Positions 32,465 through 41,089 of a stretch of DNA of 64,000 nt are shown here, one piece after another. A program made the translations under genes and the position numbers. Location: the NCBI GenBank assembly GCA_902789415.1, contig CADAOD010000003.1, forward strand, positions 86,691 through 150,690. Reading direction: 5' to 3'. The notes beneath the pieces are model-generated. The model saw only the letters and a list, made by a program, of their open reading frames with translations. It made no database searches and was not told where the DNA came from. Each line of letters begins with the position of its first letter. Positions within the stretch are counted from its first letter, which is position 1. Source of the stretch: an uncultured Prevotellaceae bacterium. Lineage in GTDB: Bacteria > Bacteroidota > Bacteroidia > Bacteroidales > Bacteroidaceae.

Positions 32465-34528
32465 ATGAGCCAAAGAACAATGAAACTACTGGCTTGTTTC
32501 TCACTGGTGGTGATGCTGGTGGTTGCATGCGGCGAACGGAAAGAAACAGGACTTGAAAAGAATACAGCCGACGGATTAGTCCTTGATGCGTATAAGCATA
32601 AGGACTATCCGTTGTTGTTGTCTTTAGCCGATAGCCTTGGTAAGATTGGTGCTATTTCCGAAGTTCAGTCGCACTATTGGAGTGGCTATGCCAGCGACCG
32701 CATGGGTAAGAAGCGCACAGCCGAGTATTACTGGAAGAAGGCCGAGAGCGAAGTCGAAAACTTTAATAATTCCGAGCAGGTAGATTATTATGCCAAATCG
32801 GCCAGTCATCTGGCTAACCTGCTGAACCTGAAGGGCGACTACGACGGTTCGCTGAAAGAGGCCATCAATGCAGCCGAAAAACTCGAGGTGTTAGGTTGCG
32901 ATACCACCACCGATTATGTTAACCTATTGGTGTTTATAGGTTGCGGTCAGGCCCGTTTGCCAGGCATGGAAGAAACCACCAAGAAATCGTTCGAACGCGC
33001 TTATAACAAGCATCTTGAGCGCATCAACGCATCACCTACCGAAACGACCTACAAAGGTGCTATTGCCGGCATTGTAAATATGGCTTACTCGTGTAATGCC
33101 ACCCATCAGTACCAGCAGGCCCTGTATTGGTGCGACCACTACGAAGAGCTGGTACACAAATACGAGAGGCGATATCCTGCCGACGTAGATTATATCGACA
33201 AGCAGCTTGCCCGTTGTAGTATCTATCGTGCCACAGCGCTTGCATCGTTAGGGCAATCGCAGGAGTCGTATTTGGCTTATCTCGACTTCAGAAACACCAA
33301 GTTCAGTAAGAGTCCTGAGGGTATCTACGATGCTGGCGAGTACCTGATTGAGGCCAAACAATGGAAAGATGCAGCCGTTTGTTTCCAGCGACTTGATGAG
33401 TTGGTAAACAAATATCGCATGGAGTTCTCGATCGAGAATCTCGAAACCTATTATCTAAAGAAGTACGAGGCCAACCTCAAGGCAGGTCGCAAGGACTCGG
33501 TTTATGCTATCAGTACCTTTATCTGCGACTCGCTGAGAGTAGCTATCGATCGTGCAAGAGCCGACAATGCTGCCGAACTGGCCACTATCTACAATACTGA
33601 GCAGAACGAAACCCGACTGGCCGAGAACAAGGCCAAGCTGATGCGCGAGCGTCAGATAGCCGCTGTTGTTACTATTATTCTGATTATCGGCTTCTTTATT
33701 GTTTATGCCCTTTACAAGCAAAAGGCAGCAGCCAAGTTGCACAAGGCGCATAACGATCTAAAGGCGGCTTACGATCAGCTCGAAGAAACCACATCGGCCA
33801 AGGTGCGTATCGAGAGTGAGTTGCGTATCGCCCGCCACATTCAGGAGTCGATGGTACCCAACGAGTTCCCACAGCGCTCCGATTTCGATCTCTATGCCTC
33901 GATGACAGCTGCCAAGGAGGTAGGAGGCGATTTGTACGACTATCTGATTATTGGCGATAACCTGTGCTTCTGCGTAGGCGACGTATCAGGTAAGGGAGTG
34001 CCGGCAGCGCTCTTCATGGCTCAGGTTATCAGGTTGTTCCGTGCTATGGTTAAGCGTAACTACACGCCTGCCAAGTTGGCTACCGAGTTGAATGCCGAAC
34101 TGAGCGAGCATAACGACGACGGCATGTTTATTACTATGTTTATCGGTGTGGTGAACCTGCGTACCGGCAAGCTCGATTTCTGTAATGCAGGTCATAATCC
34201 CCCCATACTGGGCAATGACAACGAGAGCAGATTCCTGAAGATGGAACCCAATGCGCCTATCGGCCTTTGGGAAGGACTGAAATACGAGGGCGAGGTAATC
34301 GATGATATCCGTGGCTGCCTGTTCTTTGTATATACCGATGGCCTGAATGAGGCTGAGAACACGCAACTCGAACAGTTTGGCGACGATCAGGTGCTTAATG
34401 TATTTAAACGCAACAGCCACTTGAGTCCTCGCGAGATGGTTGATACCATGAAGAACGAGGTGAATAGCCATCGCAATGGCGCCGATCCTAACGACGATCT
34501 CACCATGCTGTGCCTACATGTAGTATAG
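32465..34528 (+). CDS. PP2C/SpoIIE phosphatase with lipoprotein-type TPR sensor region
   Basis: A 687-residue protein. The N-terminus has a lipobox (LVVAC near residue 22), then TPR-like helical repeats to about 385, a membrane helix (IAAVVTIILIIGFFIVYALY), a coiled linker (ESELRIARHIQESMVPNEFP) and a SpoIIE/RsbU-type PP2C domain. Metal-binding Asp residues are visible in GGDLYDYLI, VGDVSGKGVPAALFMA, YTDGLNEAEN and DPNDDLTML. The sensor half is homologous to that of the histidine kinase at 12355-14445. Such phosphatases usually act on anti-sigma-factor antagonists; no such partner is nearby. An internal ATG at 32480 also gives a complete signal sequence; the frame's TTG at 32453 is unlikely. 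Confidence 0.88.
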   Translation: MSQRTMKLLACFSLVVMLVVACGERKETGLEKNTADGLVLDAYKHKDYPLLLSLADSLGKIGAISEVQSHYWSGYASDRMGKKRTAEYYWKKAESEVENFNNSEQVDYYAKSASHLANLLNLKGDYDGSLKEAINAAEKLEVLGCDTTTDYVNLLVFIGCGQARLPGMEETTKKSFERAYNKHLERINASPTETTYKGAIAGIVNMAYSCNATHQYQQALYWCDHYEELVHKYERRYPADVDYIDKQLARCSIYRATALASLGQSQESYLAYLDFRNTKFSKSPEGIYDAGEYLIEAKQWKDAAVCFQRLDELVNKYRMEFSIENLETYYLKKYEANLKAGRKDSVYAISTFICDSLRVAIDRARADNAAELATIYNTEQNETRLAENKAKLMRERQIAAVVTIILIIGFFIVYALYKQKAAAKLHKAHNDLKAAYDQLEETTSAKVRIESELRIARHIQESMVPNEFPQRSDFDLYASMTAAKEVGGDLYDYLIIGDNLCFCVGDVSGKGVPAALFMAQVIRLFRAMVKRNYTPAKLATELNAELSEHNDDGMFITMFIGVVNLRTGKLDFCNAGHNPPILGNDNESRFLKMEPNAPIGLWEGLKYEGEVIDDIRGCLFFVYTDGLNEAENTQLEQFGDDQVLNVFKRNSHLSPREMVDTMKNEVNSHRNGADPNDDLTMLCLHVV

Positions 34529-34553
34529 ACTTAAAAATAAGAGAATATTTAGT

Positions 34554-35099
34554 ATGATTAATTGCAAACAACTTTGTATGATGCTGTTGTTGGCATTATG
34601 CACTCTTACAGCTCACGCTCAGCAAGCAGAGCTTATCCGTAATGGCGATTTTGAACTTAAACCCAGTATTGAGCGAGGCACCAAAGCCACTACAGCCTGG
34701 GATGCTCGTAAGCCTGTAGTAGTGGTATATGTCGATCCTGTTAGTGCCGATAATCCTTACTATGCTGTTATCGGCTGCGACACCATCTATAACCAGGGCT
34801 TTGATGGCATTCCTGTAGTTGATGGCACCAAGTACGATTTCACGGTATGTCTGCGCAACCTGCCAGCCCTGAAGGAAGAGGACCGTACAGAAGGCTGCAA
34901 ACTGCTGATTATCCAGCTGGTTGACGAGCAGCGCCAGCCCCTGGCCGAGGCCACCATCCGTGCCAAAGGCAACCAGTGGCAGCAGTATCACGCTGTATTT
35001 ACAGCCAGTGGCACTTGTGCCAAGGCCCAGTTGGCCATTGCAGGCGTAGGATGCCAGAAGATAGCTATCGATAAGGTAAGTCTGAAAAAACACCAGTAG
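34554..35099 (+). CDS. Free-standing secreted carbohydrate-binding-like domain
   Basis: A 181-residue protein: signal peptide ending TAHAQ (about 1-23), then one beta-sandwich domain opening AELIRNGDFELKPS and carrying VVDGTKYDFTVCLRN and GNQWQQYHAVFTASG. These blocks match, in order, the CBM4/9-like domain inside the GH51 enzyme at 41090-43102 (AELIQNGSFEF, VKAGQKYDFSVFLRN, DNSWKKYEAVFTPSE). No catalytic domain is attached. It is 25 bp after the PP2C gene and three bases before the nucleoside kinase, so all three may be co-transcribed. A sugar-capture role is inference. Confidence 0.7.
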   Translation: MINCKQLCMMLLLALCTLTAHAQQAELIRNGDFELKPSIERGTKATTAWDARKPVVVVYVDPVSADNPYYAVIGCDTIYNQGFDGIPVVDGTKYDFTVCLRNLPALKEEDRTEGCKLLIIQLVDEQRQPLAEATIRAKGNQWQQYHAVFTASGTCAKAQLAIAGVGCQKIAIDKVSLKKHQ

Positions 35100-35102
35100 A
35101 GT

Positions 35103-36788
35103 ATGTTACATATCCGTTGCAAGAATAACAATGTTACCAAGCCTTTCCCCGAGGGCACATCGTTGGTAGATGTTTATCAGGCATTTGCCGATGATCTTAA
35201 CTTTCAGTATCCTGTAGTGTCGGCCAAGGTAAACAATGCCTCACAGGGGCTCAAGTTCCGTTTGTATCAGAATCGCGACGTAGAGTTCCTCGATGCCCGC
35301 AGTGGTTCTGGTCGCCGTGTATATACCCGTTCGCTGTGCTTTGTGCTCTACAAGGCCACCTGCGATGTGTTTCCTGGTAGCAAACTCTACATGGAGCACC
35401 CCATATCAAACGGCTACTACTGCAACTTTAAAAAGAAAAACAACGAGCCCCTGACGGATGAGGATGTGCAGAAAATTTGCCAACGTATGAAGGAGATTGT
35501 TGATCTCGACCTGCCTTTCCGTCGCACCGAGGCCACTACCGACGAGGCTGTACGCGTGTTCAGCGAGCGTGGCTTTGCCGATAAGGTAAAGCTGATTGAA
35601 ACCAGCGGACAGATATATACCGATTATTATATGCTGGGCGATACCGTAGATTATTACTATGGTCCGTTGGTGCCATCGGCAGGCTTCCTTAAGGTGTGGG
35701 GCCTGGAGCGCTATCACGACGGCCTGTTGCTGCGTGTGCCCGATAAGAACGACCCTACCAAACTGGCCGAGAAGGTTGACATGCCTCGCACGTTCGAGGT
35801 GTTTGCCGAAAAGGTGCGTTGGGATATCATCATGCGCCTGTCGAATGCCGGCGATGTTAACAAGGCCATCCTGCGTGGCTATGCCTCAGAGCTGATTCAG
35901 GTGAGCGAGGCCCTGCAGGAAAAGAAGATCGTAAAGATAGCCGAGGAGATCGATCGTCGTTTCCGCGACCCTGAGAATCCCATCCGTATAGTCCTCATTA
36001 CAGGACCGTCTAGTTCAGGTAAATCTACCTTCTGTAAGCGTCTTTCTGTACAGCTGCTGGCTTGCGGTTTGCGCCCCTATTCGTTCTCAACCGACGATTA
36101 TTTTGTGAACCGTGTCGATACCCCCAAGCTGCCTAACGGTCAGTACGACTTTGATAATATCGAGACCGTAGATTACAAGCTGCTGGGCGAGCACTTGGAA
36201 CGCCTGATGAAGGGCGAGGTAGTAGAGGTGCCCCAGTATAACTTTGTAACAGGCAAGCGCGAGTGGAACGGTAAGAAGTTTAAGTTGAGCAACGATAGCG
36301 TGCTGATTATCGAGGGTATCCACGCCCTGAATCCCCTGCTCACCAAGCAGATTGCCGATTCGGCCAAGTACAAGATTTATATCTCGGCCCTTACCAGTAT
36401 CTCGCTCGACGATCATAACTGGATTCCCACCCAGGACAACCGTTTGCTGCGTCGCATCATCCGCGACTACAACAAAGGCGCCTTCTCGGCTCGTGAGACT
36501 ATCAGTCAATGGCACAGCGTGTGCGAGGCCGAGGACCAGTGGATAGCACCTTTCCAGGAAACAGCCGATGTGATGTTCAACTCGGCGCTCAATATCGAGT
36601 TTGCCGTGTTGCGCACCCATGCCGAGGTGATTCTTGCTTCTGTGCCCAAGAACTGTCCCGAATATGCCGAAGCCCATCGCCTGTTAAAGTTCCTGCGCTA
36701 CTTTATCCCCATCAGCGATAAGGAGATACCACCCACCAGCATCATGCGTGAGTTCGTAGGTGGTAGCAGCTTTAAATACCGTGGCTAA
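35103..36788 (+). CDS. Nucleoside (uridine) kinase with N-terminal TGS-like domain
   Basis: A 561-residue protein of the large uridine-kinase type found in Bacteroidota. The N-terminus (VTKPFPEGTSLVDVYQAF) resembles the TGS domain of threonyl-tRNA synthetase, followed by a middle region with YMEHPISNGYYC; the kinase domain has a P-loop LITGPSSSGKSTFC at residues 299-312, DDYFVNR after strand 2, and VLIIEGIHALNP as Walker B. It should phosphorylate uridine or cytidine in pyrimidine salvage; the TGS domain's role is unknown. A strong terminator follows 20 bp past the stop. Confidence 0.88.
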   Translation: MLHIRCKNNNVTKPFPEGTSLVDVYQAFADDLNFQYPVVSAKVNNASQGLKFRLYQNRDVEFLDARSGSGRRVYTRSLCFVLYKATCDVFPGSKLYMEHPISNGYYCNFKKKNNEPLTDEDVQKICQRMKEIVDLDLPFRRTEATTDEAVRVFSERGFADKVKLIETSGQIYTDYYMLGDTVDYYYGPLVPSAGFLKVWGLERYHDGLLLRVPDKNDPTKLAEKVDMPRTFEVFAEKVRWDIIMRLSNAGDVNKAILRGYASELIQVSEALQEKKIVKIAEEIDRRFRDPENPIRIVLITGPSSSGKSTFCKRLSVQLLACGLRPYSFSTDDYFVNRVDTPKLPNGQYDFDNIETVDYKLLGEHLERLMKGEVVEVPQYNFVTGKREWNGKKFKLSNDSVLIIEGIHALNPLLTKQIADSAKYKIYISALTSISLDDHNWIPTQDNRLLRRIIRDYNKGAFSARETISQWHSVCEAEDQWIAPFQETADVMFNSALNIEFAVLRTHAEVILASVPKNCPEYAEAHRLLKFLRYFIPISDKEIPPTSIMREFVGGSSFKYRG

Positions 36789-36808
36789 AAATAAACAACA
36801 AAACAGAA

Positions 36809-36841
36809 GGCTTGCTCAATTATCCCGAGCAAGCCTTTTTT
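36809..36841 (+). terminator. Rho-independent terminator of the kinase operon
   Basis: A perfect 9-bp stem (GGCTTGCTC and GAGCAAGCC) with a 9-base loop and a run of six T. Confidence 0.9.
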
Positions 36842-36848
36842 GTTTGAT

Positions 36849-36936
36849 ATTCCCATTAGTGGAACGCGATGTTCCCAGGTTGGGAATCAAATGTTCCCAC
36901 GTTGGGAACCAAACATTCCCACGTTGGGAAAAAATC
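36849..36936. repeat. Four-unit 22-bp palindromic tandem repeat
   Basis: Units start at 36849, 36871, 36893 and 36915, each 22 bp, with core TTCCCA-x-GTTGGGAA (CATTAGTGGAA in the diverged first unit) and a variable six-base joint. The best unit forms TTCCCAcgTTGGGAA. The 490-bp gap from the kinase stop to the VirE start otherwise holds the terminator, the left iteron array and a promoter. Confidence 0.88.
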
Positions 36937-37003
36937 GCGCTTTTTGATGGCGAGGGTTGTAGCCTAAATTGGTGTTTTTTATAACGTTTTTGTAAAATAG
37001 CCC

Positions 37004-37104
37004 CAGCACTCCCGTCGATAGACTGAAATACCTATAAACACAGGGCTTTTACAAAAATCAGCACTCCCTTCAGCACTCCCGTGAGCACTCCCTTCGGCAC
37101 TCCC
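37004..37104 (+). repeat. Left iteron-bearing inverted repeat of the VirE unit
   Basis: CAGCACTCCC occurs at 37004 and again, in tandem at exact 12-bp spacing, at 37059, 37071, 37083 (GAGCACTCCC) and 37095 (CGGCACTCCC). The lone copy is 55 bp before the tandem set, with 45 bp between that includes CTATAAACACAGGGCTTTT. The right copy repeats this layout in inverse orientation. Confidence 0.88.
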
Positions 37105-37178
37105 TACCCAAATTTTAACATTTCAAGAAAAAATAAAATTAATTTGGGGAAATACTTGCAAACCGCGATTTTTTTTTG

Positions 37179-37186
37179 TATCTTTG
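37179..37186 (+). promoter_or_regulatory. -7 promoter element of the VirE-like gene
   Basis: TATCTTTG, 91 bp before the ATG at 37278. The leader contains GGACCTAAGGAGAAGG, a purine-rich stretch about 40 bp from the start. Confidence 0.65.
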
Positions 37187-37277
37187 CATTCGAAAACGCA
37201 CGCTGTGGAAAGCGCGCCAATACCGGACCTAAGGAGAAGGACTAAAGGAAGAGGTTAAACATTAAAATTTTTTTCAT

Positions 37278-38525
37278 ATGCTAGAAAACAGTATTACTAC
37301 CAGTGAGGCAAATAACGCTTCACAGGAGGCAACGCTCGCCATCGAGCTGTTCCTCATGACCAACTACCGTTTCCGTTGAAACATACTCAACGGTAAGGTA
37401 GAGTTTGCAATCTTGCCTAAGGCTGATAAGTCGGCCAACGGCCTCTCGTGCGCCTCGAACGAGGCTGATTTGGATTATCGTACACTTTCACAGGCAGCCC
37501 TTAACAGCATTGTGATTCGTGCCAAGCGCGAACAGGTGTTGGAGAAAGGCAGTCCTAAGTCGGAGATATCAGAGTATGTGGCATCTGAAGAGATACCTGA
37601 GTTTAATCCTGTTCAGCAGTTTTTAAACAATCTGCCAGAATGGGATGGCCAGAACCATGTGGCCAAGCTGTTTGCCCGTATTCCTGGCATTACCTCCGAG
37701 CAGCTTAACTACCTTATTATATGGTTGCGATCGGCTGTGGCGCATTGGCGCCAGATGGATATGCTGCACGGCAACGAGTGCGTGCCTACATTCATTGGCG
37801 CTCAGGGCTGTGGTAAGACCACCTTTGTGCGCCGATTGCTGCCCCCTGAACTGCGCGAGTATTATCTGGACCATCTGAACCTGAGCAACAAGTTCGATAA
37901 GGAGATGGCGCTTACTAACAACCTTCTCGTAAACCTCGATGAGTTGGAGGCCATCAGTAACTCGCAGCAGGCATCGCTTAAGCAGACGCTCTCTGTAAGT
38001 AAGGTGAATGGCCGCCCTATCTTTGGTCGTGTACAGCAGGATCGCCCTCGATTCGCATCGTTTGTGGCAACCACCAATAATCGTCATCCTCTGAAGGATG
38101 CAACCGGTTCGCGCCGCTACATCTGTATCCAGGTACCCGACGGCAAGCTGATTGATAATACTGGCGAAATTGACTATCAGCAGCTGTACGCCCAGGTGTT
38201 GTACGAACTGCAGGAACAGAAGGCACCTTACTGGTTTAATAACGATGAGGTGGCTCGTATTCAGCAGCTAAACCAGGAATATATGGAGAAAAAGGACCTG
38301 GCAGAGATGTTTACCGCCTGTTTCCGTCAGCCTGCAGAAGGTGAGGTGATTAAGACGATGAACTGCGACGAGATTATCAGTATTATGCAGCGTGACTACC
38401 CTACACTGCAGAAGACGATTGGCAACAAGATGAAACTTGGCAAGGCCATATCGGCTCTTGGTTTTAAGCACAAGGAGCACTCGCATATAACCTATTACGA
38501 GGTGGTTCCACTTAAGGCAGCCTGA
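37278..38525 (+). pseudogene. VirE-like P-loop ATPase gene interrupted by one in-frame TGA
   Basis: The frame opens at ATG 37278 (MLENSITTSEANNAS), reaches a TGA at 37377-37379 after NYRFR, and continues without further stops as NILNGKVEFAILPKADKS to 38525, 415 codons in all. The large part has the virulence-associated E helicase/ATPase features: FLNNLPEWDGQNHVAKLF, Walker A IGAQGCGKTTF (about codon 172-182), NLLVNLDELEA as Walker B, and FVATTNNRHPLKDATGSRRY. In mobile elements this family resembles replicative superfamily 3 helicases. Everything after the TGA looks intact, so the gene is either recently inactivated, restarted within, or read through. Iteron-bearing inverted repeats lie directly on both sides. 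Confidence 0.75.
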
Positions 38526-38532
38526 GGGCTAA

Positions 38533-38621
38533 GGGAGTGCTGAAGGGAGTGCTGAAGGGAGTGCTGTTTTTTCAAGAATCCCAGTGTTTACGGGCCTTTC
38601 TGACTCCCGACGGGAGTGCTG
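38533..38621 (-). repeat. Right iteron-bearing inverted repeat of the VirE unit
   Basis: GGGAGTGCTG at 38533, 38545 and 38557 (12-bp spacing) and a lone copy at 38612, again exactly 55 bp from its neighbour. The 45 bp between aligns with the left copy, reverse-complemented, at about 31 of 45 positions. It begins 8 bp after the VirE stop. Confidence 0.88.
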
Positions 38622-38653
38622 AGAGAAAATTTGATTAATAACTAAAAATTTGA

Positions 38654-39103
38654 ATGATTATGGAAGAGAAGGAACTTAAAGTAGAAGATATTCCTGGGAG
38701 CTATGCCCTGTGTTTTAATGGCGAGTGTGGTAAAAAAGATACGTGCATGCACTATCAGGCCATGCTGCTAAAGCGAGGGGAGCATGGTCGTGGCATGGCC
38801 ATATATCCTACAGCCTGGCAGGCTGGCGAGTGCTGCTACTATCGTGAGAAGAAACTGGTACGGAAGGCCTGGGGATTCAGTAAGCTGTATAGGAATGTAG
38901 ACAAGTATCATAAAGCTGAGGCCCGCCAGATGGTAAGCTCATTCTTTGGGCGTGGTAACGGACCCTATTATCGCGCCCATCATGGCGAGCTACTGCTCAC
39001 ACCCGAGCAGCAGAAGGGCATTATGAACATCGTGGCCCAGTATGGCCCTATCGATGACATCAAGTTCGACCACTACGTTACCGCCTGGGACTTTGATTAC
39101 TAA
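38654..39103 (+). CDS. DUF6078 family protein
   Basis: A 149-residue soluble protein of a Bacteroidota family of unknown function. Family features are visible: paired Cys in CFNGECGKKDTCMHYQAM and AGECCYYRE, which could bind a metal, then FSKLYRNVDKYHKAEARQM, a YYRAHHGELLLTPEQQKGI block and the FDHYVTAWDFD end. A second ATG at 38660 is equally possible. It directly follows the right inverted repeat of the VirE unit and may belong to the same accessory module. No signal peptide or membrane helix. Confidence 0.75.
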   Translation: MIMEEKELKVEDIPGSYALCFNGECGKKDTCMHYQAMLLKRGEHGRGMAIYPTAWQAGECCYYREKKLVRKAWGFSKLYRNVDKYHKAEARQMVSSFFGRGNGPYYRAHHGELLLTPEQQKGIMNIVAQYGPIDDIKFDHYVTAWDFDY

Positions 39104-39229
39104 CCAACCTAATGCGGGTGCGCCAATTTAGGCGCACCCGCATGGCGTATGAAACAAATGGTGCGGGTTTTGGTTACATTTCGAAAAAAGTTAGTTTTTT
39201 GATTGCTTGGCTATGTTTGGGATTATCTA

Positions 39230-39237
39230 TACCTTTG
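39230..39237 (+). promoter_or_regulatory. -7 promoter element of the CE6-like esterase gene
   Basis: TACCTTTG, 40 bp before the ATG at 39278. Confidence 0.72.
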
Positions 39238-39277
39238 CGGTCGAATTAAAAAATTGAATATCTAACTAATTTTTGAA

Positions 39278-41029
39278 ATGAAAAAATCTCTATTTGCCAT
39301 CGGTATCATGCTGGCCCTGCAAGCAACGGCAGCCAAAGCCGATGTTGATCCTAACTTTCACATTTATCTTTGTTTCGGACAGTCAAACATGGAGGGTAAT
39401 GCCCAGTGGGAAACCGTTGATAACGACGTCGACGACAGGTTCCAGATGCTGGCAACCACCGATTTTGATAGCCCCAAGCGCACCAAAGGCAACTGGTATA
39501 CGGCCAACTGCCCCATTGTTAGCCCTATGGGCAAACTGGGTCCTACCGACTATTTTGGTCGAACCATGGTAGCTGCACTGCCTGCAAATACTAAGGTGGG
39601 CGTAGTGGCTGTGGCCATGGGAGGCAGCCCCATCGAGATGTTTGATAAAGACCTGTACCAGCAGCAACTGGCCGATCACCCCACAGATTGGTGGGCCACG
39701 CTGGCCAAGAACTACTACGGCGGCAACCCTTACGGCCGACTGATTGAGATGGCCAAGAAAGCCCAGCAGACAGGTGTTATCAAAGGCATTCTGCTGCACC
39801 AAGGCTGTAGTAACTGTGGCAACCCCGAATGGCCCAACATGGTAAAGAAGATATACGATGACATACTGGCCGACCTGAACCTGAATGCCACCGATGTGCC
39901 CCTGTTTGTAGGCGAAACAGAGTATGCTGACATGGGAGGTGGCTGCTCGGGCCATAATGCGGTGGTGGCCCAGATTCCTACCGTTATAGCCAATGGCCAT
40001 GTGGTTAGCTCGGAGGGTATCCCTGGCAATGGTACCGATGCCTGGCACTTCTCGGCAGCCGGCTATCGCACCTTAGGCAAGCGTTATGCCTACCAGGCGT
40101 TAAAGGTGATGGGACTGGCAACCAAAGCCGATGCCGACTATCAGATGGCCGATAACCTGAAGAAGTTTTTTAAACTCGAGGATTTTGATAACACCGATTT
40201 AACCGTACGCTTAGGCGCCACCAAGACACTAAAGGTTGTTGGCAAGTTTGCTGATGGCCACACCGAACTGCTTACCAAGGATGCCGAGATAAGCAGTAAC
40301 GACTTTACCATCGAGAATGGCGAGCTGAAGGGTACCGAGGTAAAAACTGGCGTGGTAACAATAGCCTATACCGACTTTCTGGGTAATCGTGTTAACAAAA
40401 ACATCAACGTAGAGGTAACCGATCAGGGCCCCAACCATGTGCTGGTGGTTAACAACGGCACAGCTGGCGAGAACCCATGGGACAAACAGTGTAACACCTA
40501 TCTTAATGGCACGATGACCACAGGTCATACCTATGTGGTAACGGCAAGGATAAAGGCCGATAACCCAGGCGACATAGCCTTGTGGCCCATATGGAATGCA
40601 AGTCCCAATAAGAACCAGTGGGGCGGCAGCACCGATGTGCAGTATCTTGAAGGCAAAACACTTACCAAAGAGTTTGATGTGTATAAATGGGAGTTTAAAG
40701 CCGATTACACCATCGACAAGTTGCAGTTTGCCTTCGGCAAGATAAGCGGCAAGGTTTACTTCGACAGCGTGTCGTGCAAGGAAAAAGGTTCCGATGATGA
40801 GATGGTGATTAACGGCGGCTTTGAGGGCGACGACCTGAGCAAGTGGGAGGTGATAGGCTATAACGGCCAGACGATGGCTATCGAAGAGCTCGACACACCA
40901 GCAGGCATCAGCACCATCAAGGTTGATAAGCCACAGCGTTCACTCCTTTACAACCTTGCCGGCCAGGTAGTCGACGAAAACTACAAGGGCCTGGTAATCC
41001 AAAACGGCCAAAAACGCCTGAACAGATAA
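39278..41029 (+). CDS. Secreted CE6/SASA-type acetylesterase with C-terminal binding domain
   Basis: A 583-residue protein with a signal peptide ending AAKA. The SGNH esterase domain (about 24-285) shows the catalytic Ser in CFGQSNMEGNAQ near residue 36, AVAMGGSPIEMF, the GILLHQGCSNCG block, and the Asp/His pair in GTDAWHFSAAGYRTLG near 255. This is the pattern of acetylxylan esterases of family 6. Residues about 290-385 form an Ig-like linker and about 395-545 a CBM4/9-like domain (VINGGFEGDDLSKWEV). The end, SLLYNLAGQVVDENYKGLVI, matches the C-terminal segment common on secreted Prevotella proteins. It probably deacetylates pectin or xylan outside the inner membrane. Confidence 0.87.
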   Translation: MKKSLFAIGIMLALQATAAKADVDPNFHIYLCFGQSNMEGNAQWETVDNDVDDRFQMLATTDFDSPKRTKGNWYTANCPIVSPMGKLGPTDYFGRTMVAALPANTKVGVVAVAMGGSPIEMFDKDLYQQQLADHPTDWWATLAKNYYGGNPYGRLIEMAKKAQQTGVIKGILLHQGCSNCGNPEWPNMVKKIYDDILADLNLNATDVPLFVGETEYADMGGGCSGHNAVVAQIPTVIANGHVVSSEGIPGNGTDAWHFSAAGYRTLGKRYAYQALKVMGLATKADADYQMADNLKKFFKLEDFDNTDLTVRLGATKTLKVVGKFADGHTELLTKDAEISSNDFTIENGELKGTEVKTGVVTIAYTDFLGNRVNKNINVEVTDQGPNHVLVVNNGTAGENPWDKQCNTYLNGTMTTGHTYVVTARIKADNPGDIALWPIWNASPNKNQWGGSTDVQYLEGKTLTKEFDVYKWEFKADYTIDKLQFAFGKISGKVYFDSVSCKEKGSDDEMVINGGFEGDDLSKWEVIGYNGQTMAIEELDTPAGISTIKVDKPQRSLLYNLAGQVVDENYKGLVIQNGQKRLNR

Positions 41030-41032
41030 AAC

Positions 41033-41073
41033 AAAAAAAAGGTGCAGCTCAATTGCGAGCTGCACTTTTTTTT
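41033..41073. terminator. Bidirectional terminator between esterase and GH51 genes
   Basis: A perfect 9-bp stem (GTGCAGCTC and GAGCTGCAC) with a 6-base loop, preceded by eight A and followed by eight T, so it works for both convergent genes. Confidence 0.93.
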
Positions 41074-41089
41074 GTATGTTTAGCTGTGA

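Noticed and set aside
36849-37104. CRISPR-like array
   Set aside because: The 22-bp and 12-bp repeats are tandem or near-tandem with joints of only 2-6 bases; there are no spacer-sized unique segments and no cas genes.
37377-37379. Selenocysteine or other programmed recoding at the TGA
   Set aside because: No hairpin of SECIS type could be seen right after the codon and the family has no known selenoprotein, so mutation or restart is simpler.
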